Of a stretch of 64,000 bases of DNA, positions 55,772 through 64,000 are shown one piece after another. The notes beneath the pieces are model-generated. The model ran no database searches and was not told where the DNA came from. It was given only the letters and a program-made list of their open reading frames with translations. The position numbers were made by a program, and so were the translations under genes. Location: positions 124,001 through 188,000 of the forward strand of contig CANMCE010000005.1 of NCBI GenBank assembly GCA_947496235.1, read 5' to 3'. The stretch's first letter is position 1; every line of letters begins with the position of its first letter. Source of the stretch: an uncultured Glaciecola sp. (GTDB lineage Bacteria > Pseudomonadota > Gammaproteobacteria > Enterobacterales > Alteromonadaceae).

Positions 55772-55961
55772 AAGAAGAAAACCAGATACTAACAACAGTG
55801 CCTTGTTGAGAAGCTGAATTTTCTATTTTCAACTGCCAACCCTGATGCTCACATAAGCGTTTTTTTTTAAAGAAGAAAACCGGACACTAACAACAGTGCC
55901 TTGTTGAGAAGCTGAGTTTTCAATCTGCAATTGCCAACCCTGATGCTCGCATAAGCGTTTT
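55772..55961. repeat. Tandem duplication of the histidine kinase 3' end
   Basis: 55772-55863 and 55870-55961 are about 90% identical. Both encode RLCEHQGWQL...NSASQQGTVVS on the minus strand. In the distal copy the frame ends FSS-stop. In the proximal copy one extra T removes that stop, so the live gene runs on into LKKNAYVSIRVGS. Confidence 0.85.
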
Positions 55962-57160
55962 ACAATGGCTAACCCAAAGCCAAATCCTGTGCTTTGCTCG
56001 CTTTTTACACCGACTTGGGTGATGTCATTACTAATGCTGTTATCTATGCCTGTGCCGCTGTCTTTTATATGCAAGTGATCATTTTCAAAATAGATACAGA
56101 CTTCACCTTTGTCCGTGTATTTAAAAGCATTGCTGAGCAGGTTATCCAATATGAGCTTTAGGATGTCTTTTTGGCCTTGGATTTTTTTACAGCAACTTTC
56201 ATCTATATCAATTTCAACAGCTTTGTTTTCAAGCAGAAGGTGATTATCAATTATTGATTGTTCGATTATGGGCATTAAGTCTATGGGTTGTGAATTGTTA
56301 AACTCGGACTCATTTCGCGCTAATATCAATAAGGTTTTTACGGTTTGTTCCATTTGCTCAGCACCCTTATAGATGCGAGCTAACAATTCAGTATCAGCAG
56401 AACCTTTTTGGTTTTGAGCCAATTCAACGGTGTTTTTTATCACCGCCAAAGGTGTTCTTAATTCATGGCTAGCGTCACGGGTAAAGGCTTTTTCTCGTTC
56501 TAACACTTTCTGTATGCGTAATAAGGTGTCTTCTAACTTTTGAGCGAGAATACCTACTTCATTACGGGGATATTCATTGGCAAAGCGTTTCTTCATGTTT
56601 TCCGGCGATACGGTTTCGACGAAAGTAGCCAAACGATCCAAAGGCTTAGTTGTCTTTCTGGCAATCCACCAAGCAATTAAGCAGGCTAAGAGTGTAACTA
56701 TCAAGCTACTGACTAAAAGGAACTCTAATACACCATCTCGAATATGCCGCACAATAAGTTCGTTACTTACTTCTGCAACTAAAAACGTATTGGGATATTC
56801 GGGAAATTGATACACATGGTAGTGTCGGCCATCTTGCCCGAAAAATTCTTTTCGCATCGGCTCTTTAATTGCGAGCTCCCGAAAGTCAGATGGAAAGTTA
56901 TGGCGAGAAAAATGCAATTGCATATTTGTTTCACGCGGTGCTGGCCATTTGCCTGTTTTTTCATAATCAGATATCAAATATTCGGCTTCTTGTTTAACTT
57001 TGCGTTCGATAAAGGTGTCTTCAATGTTGTACATCAACATAAATGAAATGGCGCCAAAAATTGCGGAAAGTAGAATGGCAAAAATACAAAACAGTATAAT
57101 CAGCCTTTTGCTAAGACTATGGAATTTACGAACACTAGACGTTTGGGAATCAGTTTTCAT
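55829..57160 (-). CDS. QseC-like sensor histidine kinase
   Basis: 443 residues from ATG 57160, which overlaps the regulator gene by 11 bp (an upstream frame from 57190 is less likely). There are two membrane helices (LIILFCIFAILLSAIFGAIS, LVSSLIVTLLACLIAWWIA) around a periplasmic sensor of about 115 residues, then HAMP, HisKA with RDASHELRTPLAVIKN, and HATPase (N box NLLSNAFKYTD, G1 DSGTGID, G2 GFGFGLAIVKRL). The C-terminus is altered by a duplicated 3' end. It pairs with the regulator just upstream. Confidence 0.87.
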   Translation of the reverse strand: MKTDSQTSSVRKFHSLSKRLIILFCIFAILLSAIFGAISFMLMYNIEDTFIERKVKQEAEYLISDYEKTGKWPAPRETNMQLHFSRHNFPSDFRELAIKEPMRKEFFGQDGRHYHVYQFPEYPNTFLVAEVSNELIVRHIRDGVLEFLLVSSLIVTLLACLIAWWIARKTTKPLDRLATFVETVSPENMKKRFANEYPRNEVGILAQKLEDTLLRIQKVLEREKAFTRDASHELRTPLAVIKNTVELAQNQKGSADTELLARIYKGAEQMEQTVKTLLILARNESEFNNSQPIDLMPIIEQSIIDNHLLLENKAVEIDIDESCCKKIQGQKDILKLILDNLLSNAFKYTDKGEVCIYFENDHLHIKDSGTGIDNSISNDITQVGVKSEQSTGFGFGLAIVKRLCEHQGWQLQIENSASQQGTVVSVRFSSLKKNAYVSIRVGS

Positions 57161-57848
57161 CAGCAATTGCCAGAGAAAATCCCACCCCAAACACTGTTTT
57201 TATAAGGGGATAGTCAAAAGGTTTATCCAACGCATTGCGCAAATTATAGATGTGAGAGCGCAAGGCATCTGATTCTGTTGGCTCGTCTCCCCAAAGCCTT
57301 TGGCTCAATTGGGAGCGACTTACTACCTGAGGGTGAGCTTCAACCAAAATGGAGAGTATTTTATACCCCATGGTATTTAACTCGATGGGCAGTTCGTTTC
57401 GCGTTACAGTTCTGCGCTTTCTATCGATTTTAAGTGGCCCAAGACGTATAGCATCATGAGTTTGCAATAGGTGTCGACGAGCGAGGGCTAGGCACCTAAC
57501 TTCAAGTTCCTGAAGTGAAAATGGTTTAGTTAAATAGTCATCTGCGCCATGGGAAAACCCAGATACTTTATCTTCAATGCTGTCCCTCGCGGTCAACATT
57601 AAAATAGGGATCTGTCTTGTTGATTCTTCTCTTAGGTGCCGACAAACTTCAAGTCCGTCCATGGTGGGTAAATTTAAATCGAGAATAACAACGTCATAGT
57701 AGTTATCGAGCGCTAATTTAAGACCTTGCACACCCTTGTGTGCAAAGTCTAAAATATGACCTTTTTGTTCTAAAAACTGGGCAATATTCTTAGCAATGTC
57801 GATTTGGTCTTCAACAAGCAAAATATGTAATGAGTTTAATTCAGTCAT
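57150..57848 (-). CDS. OmpR-family response regulator
   Basis: 232 residues. Receiver: ILLVEDQIDIAKNIAQFLE, phospho-Asp in DVVILDLNLPTMDGLE (about residue 56), Lys in YLTKPFSLQELE. The winged-helix output domain contains HPQVVSRSQLSQRLWGDE and DALRSHIYNLRNALDKPF. It is translationally coupled to the kinase downstream and lies 4 bp after the DJ-1/PfpI-like gene, so the three probably form one transcript. Confidence 0.9.
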   Translation of the reverse strand: MTELNSLHILLVEDQIDIAKNIAQFLEQKGHILDFAHKGVQGLKLALDNYYDVVILDLNLPTMDGLEVCRHLREESTRQIPILMLTARDSIEDKVSGFSHGADDYLTKPFSLQELEVRCLALARRHLLQTHDAIRLGPLKIDRKRRTVTRNELPIELNTMGYKILSILVEAHPQVVSRSQLSQRLWGDEPTESDALRSHIYNLRNALDKPFDYPLIKTVFGVGFSLAIADEN

Positions 57849-57852
57849 TAGG

Positions 57853-58968
57853 TTAAAGTGTTTTCAACATTTCCTTAGCAGGCTCAAAATCCGGATGTTC
57901 ACTAATAATTTGATTTAGCGTTTTGCTGGCTTCTGCTTTTTTGCCTAGCTTATGCTGAACGGTAGCAATTTGTATATCTAATTGTGGATTTTTCACCGCT
58001 TTTTGTCCCAGTTGCATAAGGGTTAGGGCATTTTCCAATTCGTTTTCTTGTTCGGCCAACATTAAGTAGTAGTAACCGTACATGGCAACTAATTCAATGT
58101 GATACAGCTCTGGCTTGCTTGCCAGCAATGCTTTCGCCTCTTGATCTCCATTTAGAATTTCGGCGACTAGGTCGAGGGTAATATCATCTTTATACTGAGG
58201 GACTTCATTAGGTGTTACCCCCATTGATTTTAACAATTCCACTGCCACTGCAACTGTGGAAGTCGGGTTTTGACCAGTGATCAAACGCTGATCTGTTACC
58301 ACATGATTCAACATTATGGGACTCGATTCAAACTTACCGCCACGTTCGATCAGTTTATTTTCTAACAAAAAATCAAACTCTTTAGCCCATTTTTTGCCGA
58401 ATAACTTTTCTTCTTGATTAGTAAAACCATTTACTGCCTTGCCATCGACCAAAAATTTTCCATTAGGCAGTTGTACATCGACTAACGCCGCTGGGCCATG
58501 ACAAACGGCAGCCACAGTTCCCTGACTAGTGTATATTTGTGCAATTAAACGCTGTAAAGCTTGATCTTTAGGTAAGTCAAACATTGCACCTTTACCACCT
58601 ACAATAAATACACCGTCATAAGCTTCAGCGTCTACTTGTGCAGTTGCCAGAGTATTTTCAAGCTGTTTCATTATTGCTGAATCAGCTAACACTTGGGCGT
58701 TAAATTCTGTTTCTGGATCAAACTTATCTGCTTCTACTTCGCCGCCTGCTGGGCTAGCCACTGTGACTTGAATATTATTCTGTTTGAAGATTAAGTAGGC
58801 TTTAGAAAATTCATCAAACTCATAGCCAGGCGCAACTTTACCTTGCTCTTTTCCATGGCTACTTAACACCATTAATATATGTTTGTGGTCTGAGGCGTCT
58901 GTTTGCAAAGAAGCAAATAACGAAGCAAAAAATGAAAATAACACTAAAATTGCTCTTAACTGTTTCAT
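57853..58968 (-). CDS. Secreted DJ-1/PfpI-family protein with TPR-like tail
   Basis: 371 residues from ATG 58968, chosen for GGAGA before it and the signal peptide that follows (LRAILVLFSFFASLFASLQ). Residues about 30-250 are a DJ-1/PfpI (Hsp31-like) domain with the nucleophile Cys in GTVAAVCHGPAALV. The C-terminal 100 residues look like TPR helices (ENALTLMQLGQKAVKNPQLD, KLGKKAEASKTLNQIISEHP). Family members are chaperone/deglycase or amidotransferase-like; periplasmic location is inferred. It is first in a unit with the two-component genes. Confidence 0.8.
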   Translation of the reverse strand: MKQLRAILVLFSFFASLFASLQTDASDHKHILMVLSSHGKEQGKVAPGYEFDEFSKAYLIFKQNNIQVTVASPAGGEVEADKFDPETEFNAQVLADSAIMKQLENTLATAQVDAEAYDGVFIVGGKGAMFDLPKDQALQRLIAQIYTSQGTVAAVCHGPAALVDVQLPNGKFLVDGKAVNGFTNQEEKLFGKKWAKEFDFLLENKLIERGGKFESSPIMLNHVVTDQRLITGQNPTSTVAVAVELLKSMGVTPNEVPQYKDDITLDLVAEILNGDQEAKALLASKPELYHIELVAMYGYYYLMLAEQENELENALTLMQLGQKAVKNPQLDIQIATVQHKLGKKAEASKTLNQIISEHPDFEPAKEMLKTL

Positions 58969-59053
58969 CAAAGTTCTCCAATTGAGATGGTCATATTGAA
59001 TCAACAGTGTGTCTGATTAGTTGTGAAATAGATGTGAAACCAAAATATGGTGT

Positions 59054-61654
59054 TTAAAAGTGAATGAAATCTTCTTTCTCTTGAGAATCGAACAAGACTT
59101 CACACATGCTAAGTAGCTCATCTTCTTCCAAAGGTTTAGCTAGAAACCCTTGCATTCCCACGCTTGCACAATCTTCGATATCTTCAGGTGTCACGTTGGC
59201 GGTTACTGCAACTATGGGAATTTGAGCCCAATTTTCAGTTTCGCGGATATATTTAGTGGTAGTCAATCCATCCATAATCGGCATGTGCAAATCCATAAGA
59301 ATCAAGTCAGGTAAAGTAAAGCAAGTTGCTAATTGATGGAGGCATTCTTCTCCGTTATCAATAATCTTGAAATTAGCGCCAATTTTACTGATTATTTCGC
59401 GCATAAGCTCTTGATTTACTAAATTATCTTCAACTACCCAAATTGTCTTTTCGGTTAAAATTTTATTTATATGTAGATTATCATCCTGTTTATTATTTGA
59501 AGATTTACTGGGCAATAGATCGAAAACTTTGCGATGAAGCTCTGAAGCAACAAAAGGATATTCAAGATTAAAATCTGCCCTAGACGCAATTTCGGCGGCA
59601 TGACTGTTAGAGTTTATGCTATACAAACAGCCAATTAGCAAGGTGCTATATTTAATTTTAATAGTCTCTAGGGTCTTAGTTTTATGGGCTGAGGGTTTTG
59701 GATTACTAAGTAAAAGAACCTGAAATTGATTAAAATTAATGTTTGCATTTATGCAGTCTTGTAAAGAAGACTTACAGAATAATTGCCAACCCAGCATGCG
59801 GCATTGATTACTGACAATTTGAAGCTCTTGTAGATTTGATGAGCATAAAACAACAGAAATACTATCCTCATTTTCAATGTCAAAGTATTCTTGTTCCTCT
59901 TCATTAACTTTAGCTAGGGGTAATTTTAAGAAAAAGGTACTCCCTTTTTCAAATTCACTTTCTACTTCAATGCTGCCATTCATTAAGCTAGCAAGCTCTT
60001 TGCAGATACTTAGTCCTAAACCAGTGCCACCATAATCGAAGCTAATGTTCTCGTCTGCTTGAATGAATCGCTCAAAAATAAGTGCCTGTTGCTCCTCGGT
60101 GAGTCCTATACCAGTATCTTTTACCGCAAATACAAAATTTCCATGATGTTCCGTTTGATCAAGACAACGCACGGTAATCAAAATTTCTCCTTCATGAGTA
60201 AATTTAAAGGCGTTGCTAATTAAGTTTGAAAGCATTTGAGTAATGCGTAGTGGATCTCCTATTAGAGTTTTAGGAACATCAGGGGACACATCTATCCACA
60301 AATCTAAATGTTTTTCACTACCAACACTTTTCATGATTTGTGCGATGTTTTCCAATATTGTCATTAGATCAAATTGCTTAAAAGTTACATGAAATTGGCC
60401 TGATTCTATTTTTGCAAAATCTAAGATATCGTCGATGATGGATTTTAATAGTCCATAACTTAACAGAGAATGTTCGATATGATGATGAATTACGTCAACG
60501 TCTGTTTCGTTTCTACTGAGTTGTAAAAAACCATATATGCCATTCATGGGGGTTCTAATTTCGTGGGACATGTTGGCAATAAATTTGGTTTTTAGTTTTT
60601 CAGCTTTAAGCGCGTTTTCTTTTTCAACGTTTAATTGATCCACAAGTCGAAAAAGTGTGAAAGCAGAAGCTAGAATGATTATACAAACCACAGTCAAAGT
60701 TATAAGCATGGTACGGCGAGAATTGTCGCGGATTGCGTAAAGTCTTTCGGGTTTTTCTACAATCAGCTTGTAGTTGTCTTCATCTAATAATATTTGGTCA
60801 GTGATTTTGTTAGGTACAGAAACTGAGATGGTCTGCAGCGCATATTTGGACTGTGTATCTACAGCTGCTTCAGGAAGGTCAGTATTAGTGAGATAACTAA
60901 ATTCAGGAAAATACTTATCTAATTTTTCTTCTTCTTGTCCAGTTAACCAACCCCATGCATTTTCATTGGGAGAAATCAGAAAGTATCCGTTTGAATTGAC
61001 TAACCAATGGGCGGTCGTTGATTGCAATTGTTTTAGCTGAGTAAAGGTATTGGTCAAATCGAAATTTAAGACAACCACACCAGCGACTTGGTTATTCTTA
61101 TAATAAGCTGCGCTAGCGCGAATTGTAGGTCGATAAGGGATTTCAATTTGTTTATTTTCGATATTCAAATCGAGCAGAGAAATATGCGCTTTTTCTGGCT
61201 CGTACATGGCTAGAGCAAAGTAATACCTGTGCTTCTTGTTTTGTAAATTCTGCGACGGGATCCAACGAACTATATTTTGTTGCTTCACTTGTTTAAAAAT
61301 CTCAAATCCCTGAGCATCAATAAACCTAATTTGATACAAGGATGGCACAGTCTCAAATAGATTTGTCCATTGATATTTTAGGAAAGAGAGGGATTTTTCA
61401 GAAGACTGCGCATCGTCAATCAAAGGATTTAGTTTTTCTTGATTAATTAATATGATTGCATCATGAAAAACATAATTTAATTTGGTTTCAAATACGTCAG
61501 AAATCCTCTGTGTTTCTATTTCAACGTTCTCGTTAAATTCTACTGTGGTTTGGTTCCACAGGTTTATCGTTAATAAAAAAGCCGCGGCGAGACAGAACAA
61601 GCTAATGGTTATTATAAGTAAATGCTGAAGAATTTTCTTTGATAAGTGTCTCAT
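59054..61654 (-). CDS. Hybrid sensor histidine kinase with Cache-like domain and receiver
   Basis: 866 residues. N-terminal helix (LLIITISLFCLAAAFLLTI), periplasmic dCache-like sensor (about 35-310), second helix (ITLTVVCIIILASAFTLF), HisKA with phospho-His in FIANMSHEIRTPMNGIYG, HATPase (NLISNAFKFTHEG, DTGIGLT, GGTGLGLSICKEL), a degenerate middle domain, and a C-terminal receiver with phospho-Asp in LPDLILMDLHMPIMDGLTT. There is no Hpt domain, so a separate Hpt protein would be needed to pass the phosphate on. Confidence 0.88.
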   Translation of the reverse strand: MRHLSKKILQHLLIITISLFCLAAAFLLTINLWNQTTVEFNENVEIETQRISDVFETKLNYVFHDAIILINQEKLNPLIDDAQSSEKSLSFLKYQWTNLFETVPSLYQIRFIDAQGFEIFKQVKQQNIVRWIPSQNLQNKKHRYYFALAMYEPEKAHISLLDLNIENKQIEIPYRPTIRASAAYYKNNQVAGVVVLNFDLTNTFTQLKQLQSTTAHWLVNSNGYFLISPNENAWGWLTGQEEEKLDKYFPEFSYLTNTDLPEAAVDTQSKYALQTISVSVPNKITDQILLDEDNYKLIVEKPERLYAIRDNSRRTMLITLTVVCIIILASAFTLFRLVDQLNVEKENALKAEKLKTKFIANMSHEIRTPMNGIYGFLQLSRNETDVDVIHHHIEHSLLSYGLLKSIIDDILDFAKIESGQFHVTFKQFDLMTILENIAQIMKSVGSEKHLDLWIDVSPDVPKTLIGDPLRITQMLSNLISNAFKFTHEGEILITVRCLDQTEHHGNFVFAVKDTGIGLTEEQQALIFERFIQADENISFDYGGTGLGLSICKELASLMNGSIEVESEFEKGSTFFLKLPLAKVNEEEQEYFDIENEDSISVVLCSSNLQELQIVSNQCRMLGWQLFCKSSLQDCINANINFNQFQVLLLSNPKPSAHKTKTLETIKIKYSTLLIGCLYSINSNSHAAEIASRADFNLEYPFVASELHRKVFDLLPSKSSNNKQDDNLHINKILTEKTIWVVEDNLVNQELMREIISKIGANFKIIDNGEECLHQLATCFTLPDLILMDLHMPIMDGLTTTKYIRETENWAQIPIVAVTANVTPEDIEDCASVGMQGFLAKPLEEDELLSMCEVLFDSQEKEDFIHF

Positions 61655-61958
61655 ATCTACTTAAATTATCATGAACCTTATGCAGTAAAATATTGAATAG
61701 CAAAAATAAAAATTAATGCTACAGCTCTATTACAAATAGTATATTCTTATCAAATTACAACGTTTATTTATCCGAATATTACAGAATTGCTTACTTTGGT
61801 ATTAAATATCGAGTTAGGCCATTATTTTATTAAGCGTCCATTCTATTATTTAACGCCCATCTTAAAAAATTATTAACTTTGTTAACGAAAAATCCACCTT
61901 ATGCCGATAACCTAAAATCATTTAAAACGATTTATTTTTCACATAAGGACTAATTTGT
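61655..61958. other. Divergent promoter region, holds a sigma-28 site
   Basis: 304 AT-rich bp between the hybrid kinase and the chemoreceptor. Apart from the sigma-28 promoter listed separately I see nothing coding or structured. Confidence 0.5.
61883..61910 (+). promoter_or_regulatory. Predicted FliA (sigma-28) promoter of the chemoreceptor
   Basis: TAACGAAA at 61883-61890, a 12-nt spacer, then an exact GCCGATAA at 61903-61910. It lies 49 bp before the start codon. The -10 is perfect; the -35 is partial. Confidence 0.7.
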
Positions 61959-63041
61959 ATGTTCGTGATGGCCAGAAAATTACAGGCACAGCAATCAGAA
62001 AACCAAAAATTAAAGCAAAAAATTCGTGATCTCGAAATGCAGCTTTCTGAAGAGTTAAGTGAAAAAAGTACTCTTCAAGAGCAGGTGAACAACATAGACA
62101 AGGACGCTCAATATTTCAGTGATAACTTAATAACATGCATGCTGACATCATTGAATCAACTTGACGGTATTCGAAATTCTATTGCCCAAGCCTACCAAGT
62201 AGCGATAGAAGATACTGCCAAAGTAACCGAACTAGATACTATGTTTGGTACGTCCAAAGCCTCACTAACTGAAATTTCCCAGTCTATGGGGAGCATGAAT
62301 GAACGCATGACAGATATGGCCACAGGCATCACAGGTTTAAGTGATACAGCTGATTCTATCAATTCCTTTGTTACTACTATTACCAGTATCAGTGATCAAA
62401 CAAATTTACTAGCATTGAACGCGGCAATAGAAGCGGCAAGAGCTGGGGATGCAGGTAGAGGCTTCAGCGTGGTTGCAGATGAAGTGCGCTCATTGGCGAC
62501 GGAAACCAATAAGTCGGCGAGTGAAGTCTCAGAGTTAGTTACGAATATCATATCCTCTACTCGAAGTGCTACAGGCTCTGTGGATACCATACGCAATAAT
62601 AGCGAGCTACTTTCCAGTGGCATAAATGGGTTGGATGAGAATTATCAAACCATAGCGAATCAATGCAAGAGCATGATGCACAATATAGAACGCTCTTCTC
62701 TAGATACCTTTATTCAAACTGTTAAGCTGGATCATCTAGTGTGGAAAGGTAAAGTCTATACAGCATTAAAAGACAATAGCGCATTGTCGGCAAGTCAGCT
62801 TGGTGATCATACAAGCTGTCGACTAGGCAAGTGGTATGAGACAGAGGGACGTAACTTGTTCGGCAATAAAGGCGCTTTTTCTGAAATTCGAAGACCTCAT
62901 GAAGAATTACATACCCATGGCATTGATGCTTTAGAAGCCAAAGCAAAGGGCGACGCTCATGCTTGCTTGAATCATCTGAAGCAGATGGAAGCTGCTAGTA
63001 TCAAAGTTCTGGAAAACCTGCAAAAGTTAATTGAACAGTAA
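61959..63041 (+). CDS. Soluble chemoreceptor with CZB zinc-binding domain
   Basis: 360 residues with no membrane helix. An N-terminal coiled coil ([20 protein letters not shown]) is followed by the MCP signalling hairpin, tip [30 protein letters not shown] (about 148-177), and a C-terminal CZB domain with its His and Cys ligands ([35 protein letters not shown]). CZB-type soluble receptors such as TlpD sense zinc, pH or oxidants like HOCl. A sigma-28 promoter links it to the flagellar regulon. Confidence 0.9.
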   Translation: MFVMARKLQAQQSENQKLKQKIRDLEMQLSEELSEKSTLQEQVNNIDKDAQYFSDNLITCMLTSLNQLDGIRNSIAQAYQVAIEDTAKVTELDTMFGTSKASLTEISQSMGSMNERMTDMATGITGLSDTADSINSFVTTITSISDQTNLLALNAAIEAARAGDAGRGFSVVADEVRSLATETNKSASEVSELVTNIISSTRSATGSVDTIRNNSELLSSGINGLDENYQTIANQCKSMMHNIERSSLDTFIQTVKLDHLVWKGKVYTALKDNSALSASQLGDHTSCRLGKWYETEGRNLFGNKGAFSEIRRPHEELHTHGIDALEAKAKGDAHACLNHLKQMEAASIKVLENLQKLIEQ

Positions 63042-63102
63042 ATTGTCAAACTAACGTCATTTAATTTTCACTGAATTGTCACTAATGCATCCTACTATTA
63101 AG

Positions 63103-63130
63103 CGCCAAGTCACCTGTACTTGGCGTTTTT
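63103..63130 (+). terminator. Terminator-like hairpin touching the next start codon
   Basis: CGCCAAGT-cacctgt-ACTTGGCG is a perfect 8-bp stem followed by TTTTT (63126-63130). The next base begins the ATG at 63131. It can terminate the chemoreceptor mRNA, yet it occupies the place of a ribosome site for the downstream gene. Confidence 0.75.
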
Positions 63131-63922
63131 ATGCAAACTATATATAGCAAATCAGTTTTTATTTCAGACCTTCATCTTGGTAGCTTAGATTGTAAAGCTG
63201 AGATGTTGTTAGACTTTCTTAATCGTATTCAATGTGAAAATCTCTATTTGGTTGGCGACATAGTAGATATGTGGGCCATGTCGCGTCAGTTTAGATGGCC
63301 TGAATTACACAATCAGATCATGCATAAAATTTTTCAAATCAGCCGCACTAAAACCAAGGTGTATTATCTGCCAGGTAATCATGACGAACCCTTGCAGAAA
63401 TATTCGGGTTTTGAATTTGCGAATATTAAAATAGCCCGCGAACTGATTCATACCAGCGCCGACAATAAACAATATCTAGTATTTCATGGTGATCAGTGTG
63501 ACGGCGATGTTCAGTTAGGCAAGTTTGAAGCTTGGATTGGCGATAAGGGGTATAGCTTATTATTGGCACTTAATCGTTGGTACCACCTGTATAAGCAAAA
63601 GACGGGACAAAATTACTGGTCGTTAGCAGGATATATAAAGTCTCGCATTAGAGGTGCAGGCGCGGCAATTACTCAATACAAAAAAGCCGCGGCAGAACAT
63701 GCTAAAAGAAAAAAGCTACACGGCGTTATTTGTGGGCATATTCATCATCCTGAATCAGACCAGATTAATGGAATTCATTATTTAAATGACGGTGATTGGG
63801 TCGAAAACTGCACTGCTTTATTGGAAAATCATCAAGGTGAATTTTCGCTAATGCATTACACCGAGCATTTCCAATCTAATGTTCAGCAAATTGATAAGAA
63901 ATTACCTAAACGAGCGGCATAA
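63131..63922 (+). CDS. LpxH-like metallophosphoesterase
   Basis: 263 residues. Calcineurin-like metal motifs in order: FISDLHLGS (D-x-H), YLVGDIVDMW (GDxxD), YLPGNHDEP (GNHD), VFHGDQCDGD and VICGHIHHPE (GHxH). This matches the UDP-2,3-diacylglucosamine diphosphatase-type family; whether it makes lipid A precursor or acts on another phospho-substrate is not decidable, as many species have a separate lpxH. The start must be at 63131 to keep the first motif, and no Shine-Dalgarno precedes it. Confidence 0.82.
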   Translation: MQTIYSKSVFISDLHLGSLDCKAEMLLDFLNRIQCENLYLVGDIVDMWAMSRQFRWPELHNQIMHKIFQISRTKTKVYYLPGNHDEPLQKYSGFEFANIKIARELIHTSADNKQYLVFHGDQCDGDVQLGKFEAWIGDKGYSLLLALNRWYHLYKQKTGQNYWSLAGYIKSRIRGAGAAITQYKKAAAEHAKRKKLHGVICGHIHHPESDQINGIHYLNDGDWVENCTALLENHQGEFSLMHYTEHFQSNVQQIDKKLPKRAA

Positions 63923-63924
63923 AA

Positions 63925-63947
63925 AAGGAAGCTTGAAGCTTCCTTTG
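63925..63947. terminator. Bidirectional terminator
   Basis: AAAGGAAGCTT-g-AAGCTTCCTTT, an almost perfect long stem, lies between the phosphoesterase and the convergent gene at the right edge. Confidence 0.75.
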
Positions 63948-63955
63948 AATAATTG

Positions 63956-64000
63956 TTAAAACATCCAAGTAGTTGGGTCTGGATGTGGTAGTTTTTTATC
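63956..64000 (-). CDS. C-terminal end of a gene cut by the window edge
   Basis: On the minus strand a frame open to the edge ends LPHPDPTTWMF and TAA (63956-63958), directly after a bidirectional terminator. Only 14 residues are visible, so no function can be given. Confidence 0.4.
   Translation of the reverse strand, partial: DKKLPHPDPTTWMF

Overview
The window reads as a chromosome segment of a marine gammaproteobacterium, most likely Alteromonadaceae (Glaciecola/Paraglaciecola-like). This rests on gene content (ArcA, GlgA, RsmC, TrmB, MutY, YggX, DarP, PmbA, CheV, SoxR, an Anbu operon), moderately low GC and sigma-28 style chemotaxis promoters. The species is an inference; no 16S gene is present.

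Left backbone (1 to about 36,930). An Anbu (proteasome-like) locus is followed by a MarR regulator with an SMP-30 lactonase, mntP, cheV, a Gfo/Idh/MocA oxidoreductase, a lipoprotein penicillin-acylase relative, a large propeller-GGDEF sensor, darP/pmbA, a tricorn-like protease, and soxR divergent from an RND efflux operon with a near-perfect SoxR box. Then come a decayed GIY-YIG unit in a long inverted repeat, a PAS histidine kinase, a secreted amine oxidase/cytochrome c/RidA operon, an MscS channel, arcA, glgA-rsmC-trmB, mutY-yggX and tRNA-Phe.

Genomic island (36,909 to 55,732). A roughly 18.8-kb island sits in the 3' end of tRNA-Phe and is bounded by an identical 23-bp repeat. Its tyrosine integrase is frameshifted and truncated, so the island is probably locked in place. 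It carries: (1) a two-reverse-transcriptase operon that I assign to the DRT type 3 anti-phage system, followed by a candidate ncRNA containing an (AC)4 tract; (2) a truncated IS256-type element; (3) a secreted TNT-like (NAD glycohydrolase-fold) protein; (4) a cluster that looks like an undescribed NTPase/protease conflict system: a Lon-like-protease/STAND-NTPase/WD40 protein, a sigma-factor-like protein, a small partner, and divergently a DUF4407-like membrane coiled-coil protein with a PDZ-like membrane protein; (5) IS5-family remnants on both sides of that cluster. Two 37-bp palindromic repeats (40,819 and 54,593) lie near the edges of the inner cargo.

Right backbone (55,733 to 64,000). An OmpR/QseC-type two-component pair has a duplicated 3' end abutting the island. 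It is followed by a secreted DJ-1/PfpI protein with TPR-like repeats, a hybrid histidine kinase, a soluble CZB-domain chemoreceptor with a sigma-28 promoter, and an LpxH-like metallophosphoesterase.
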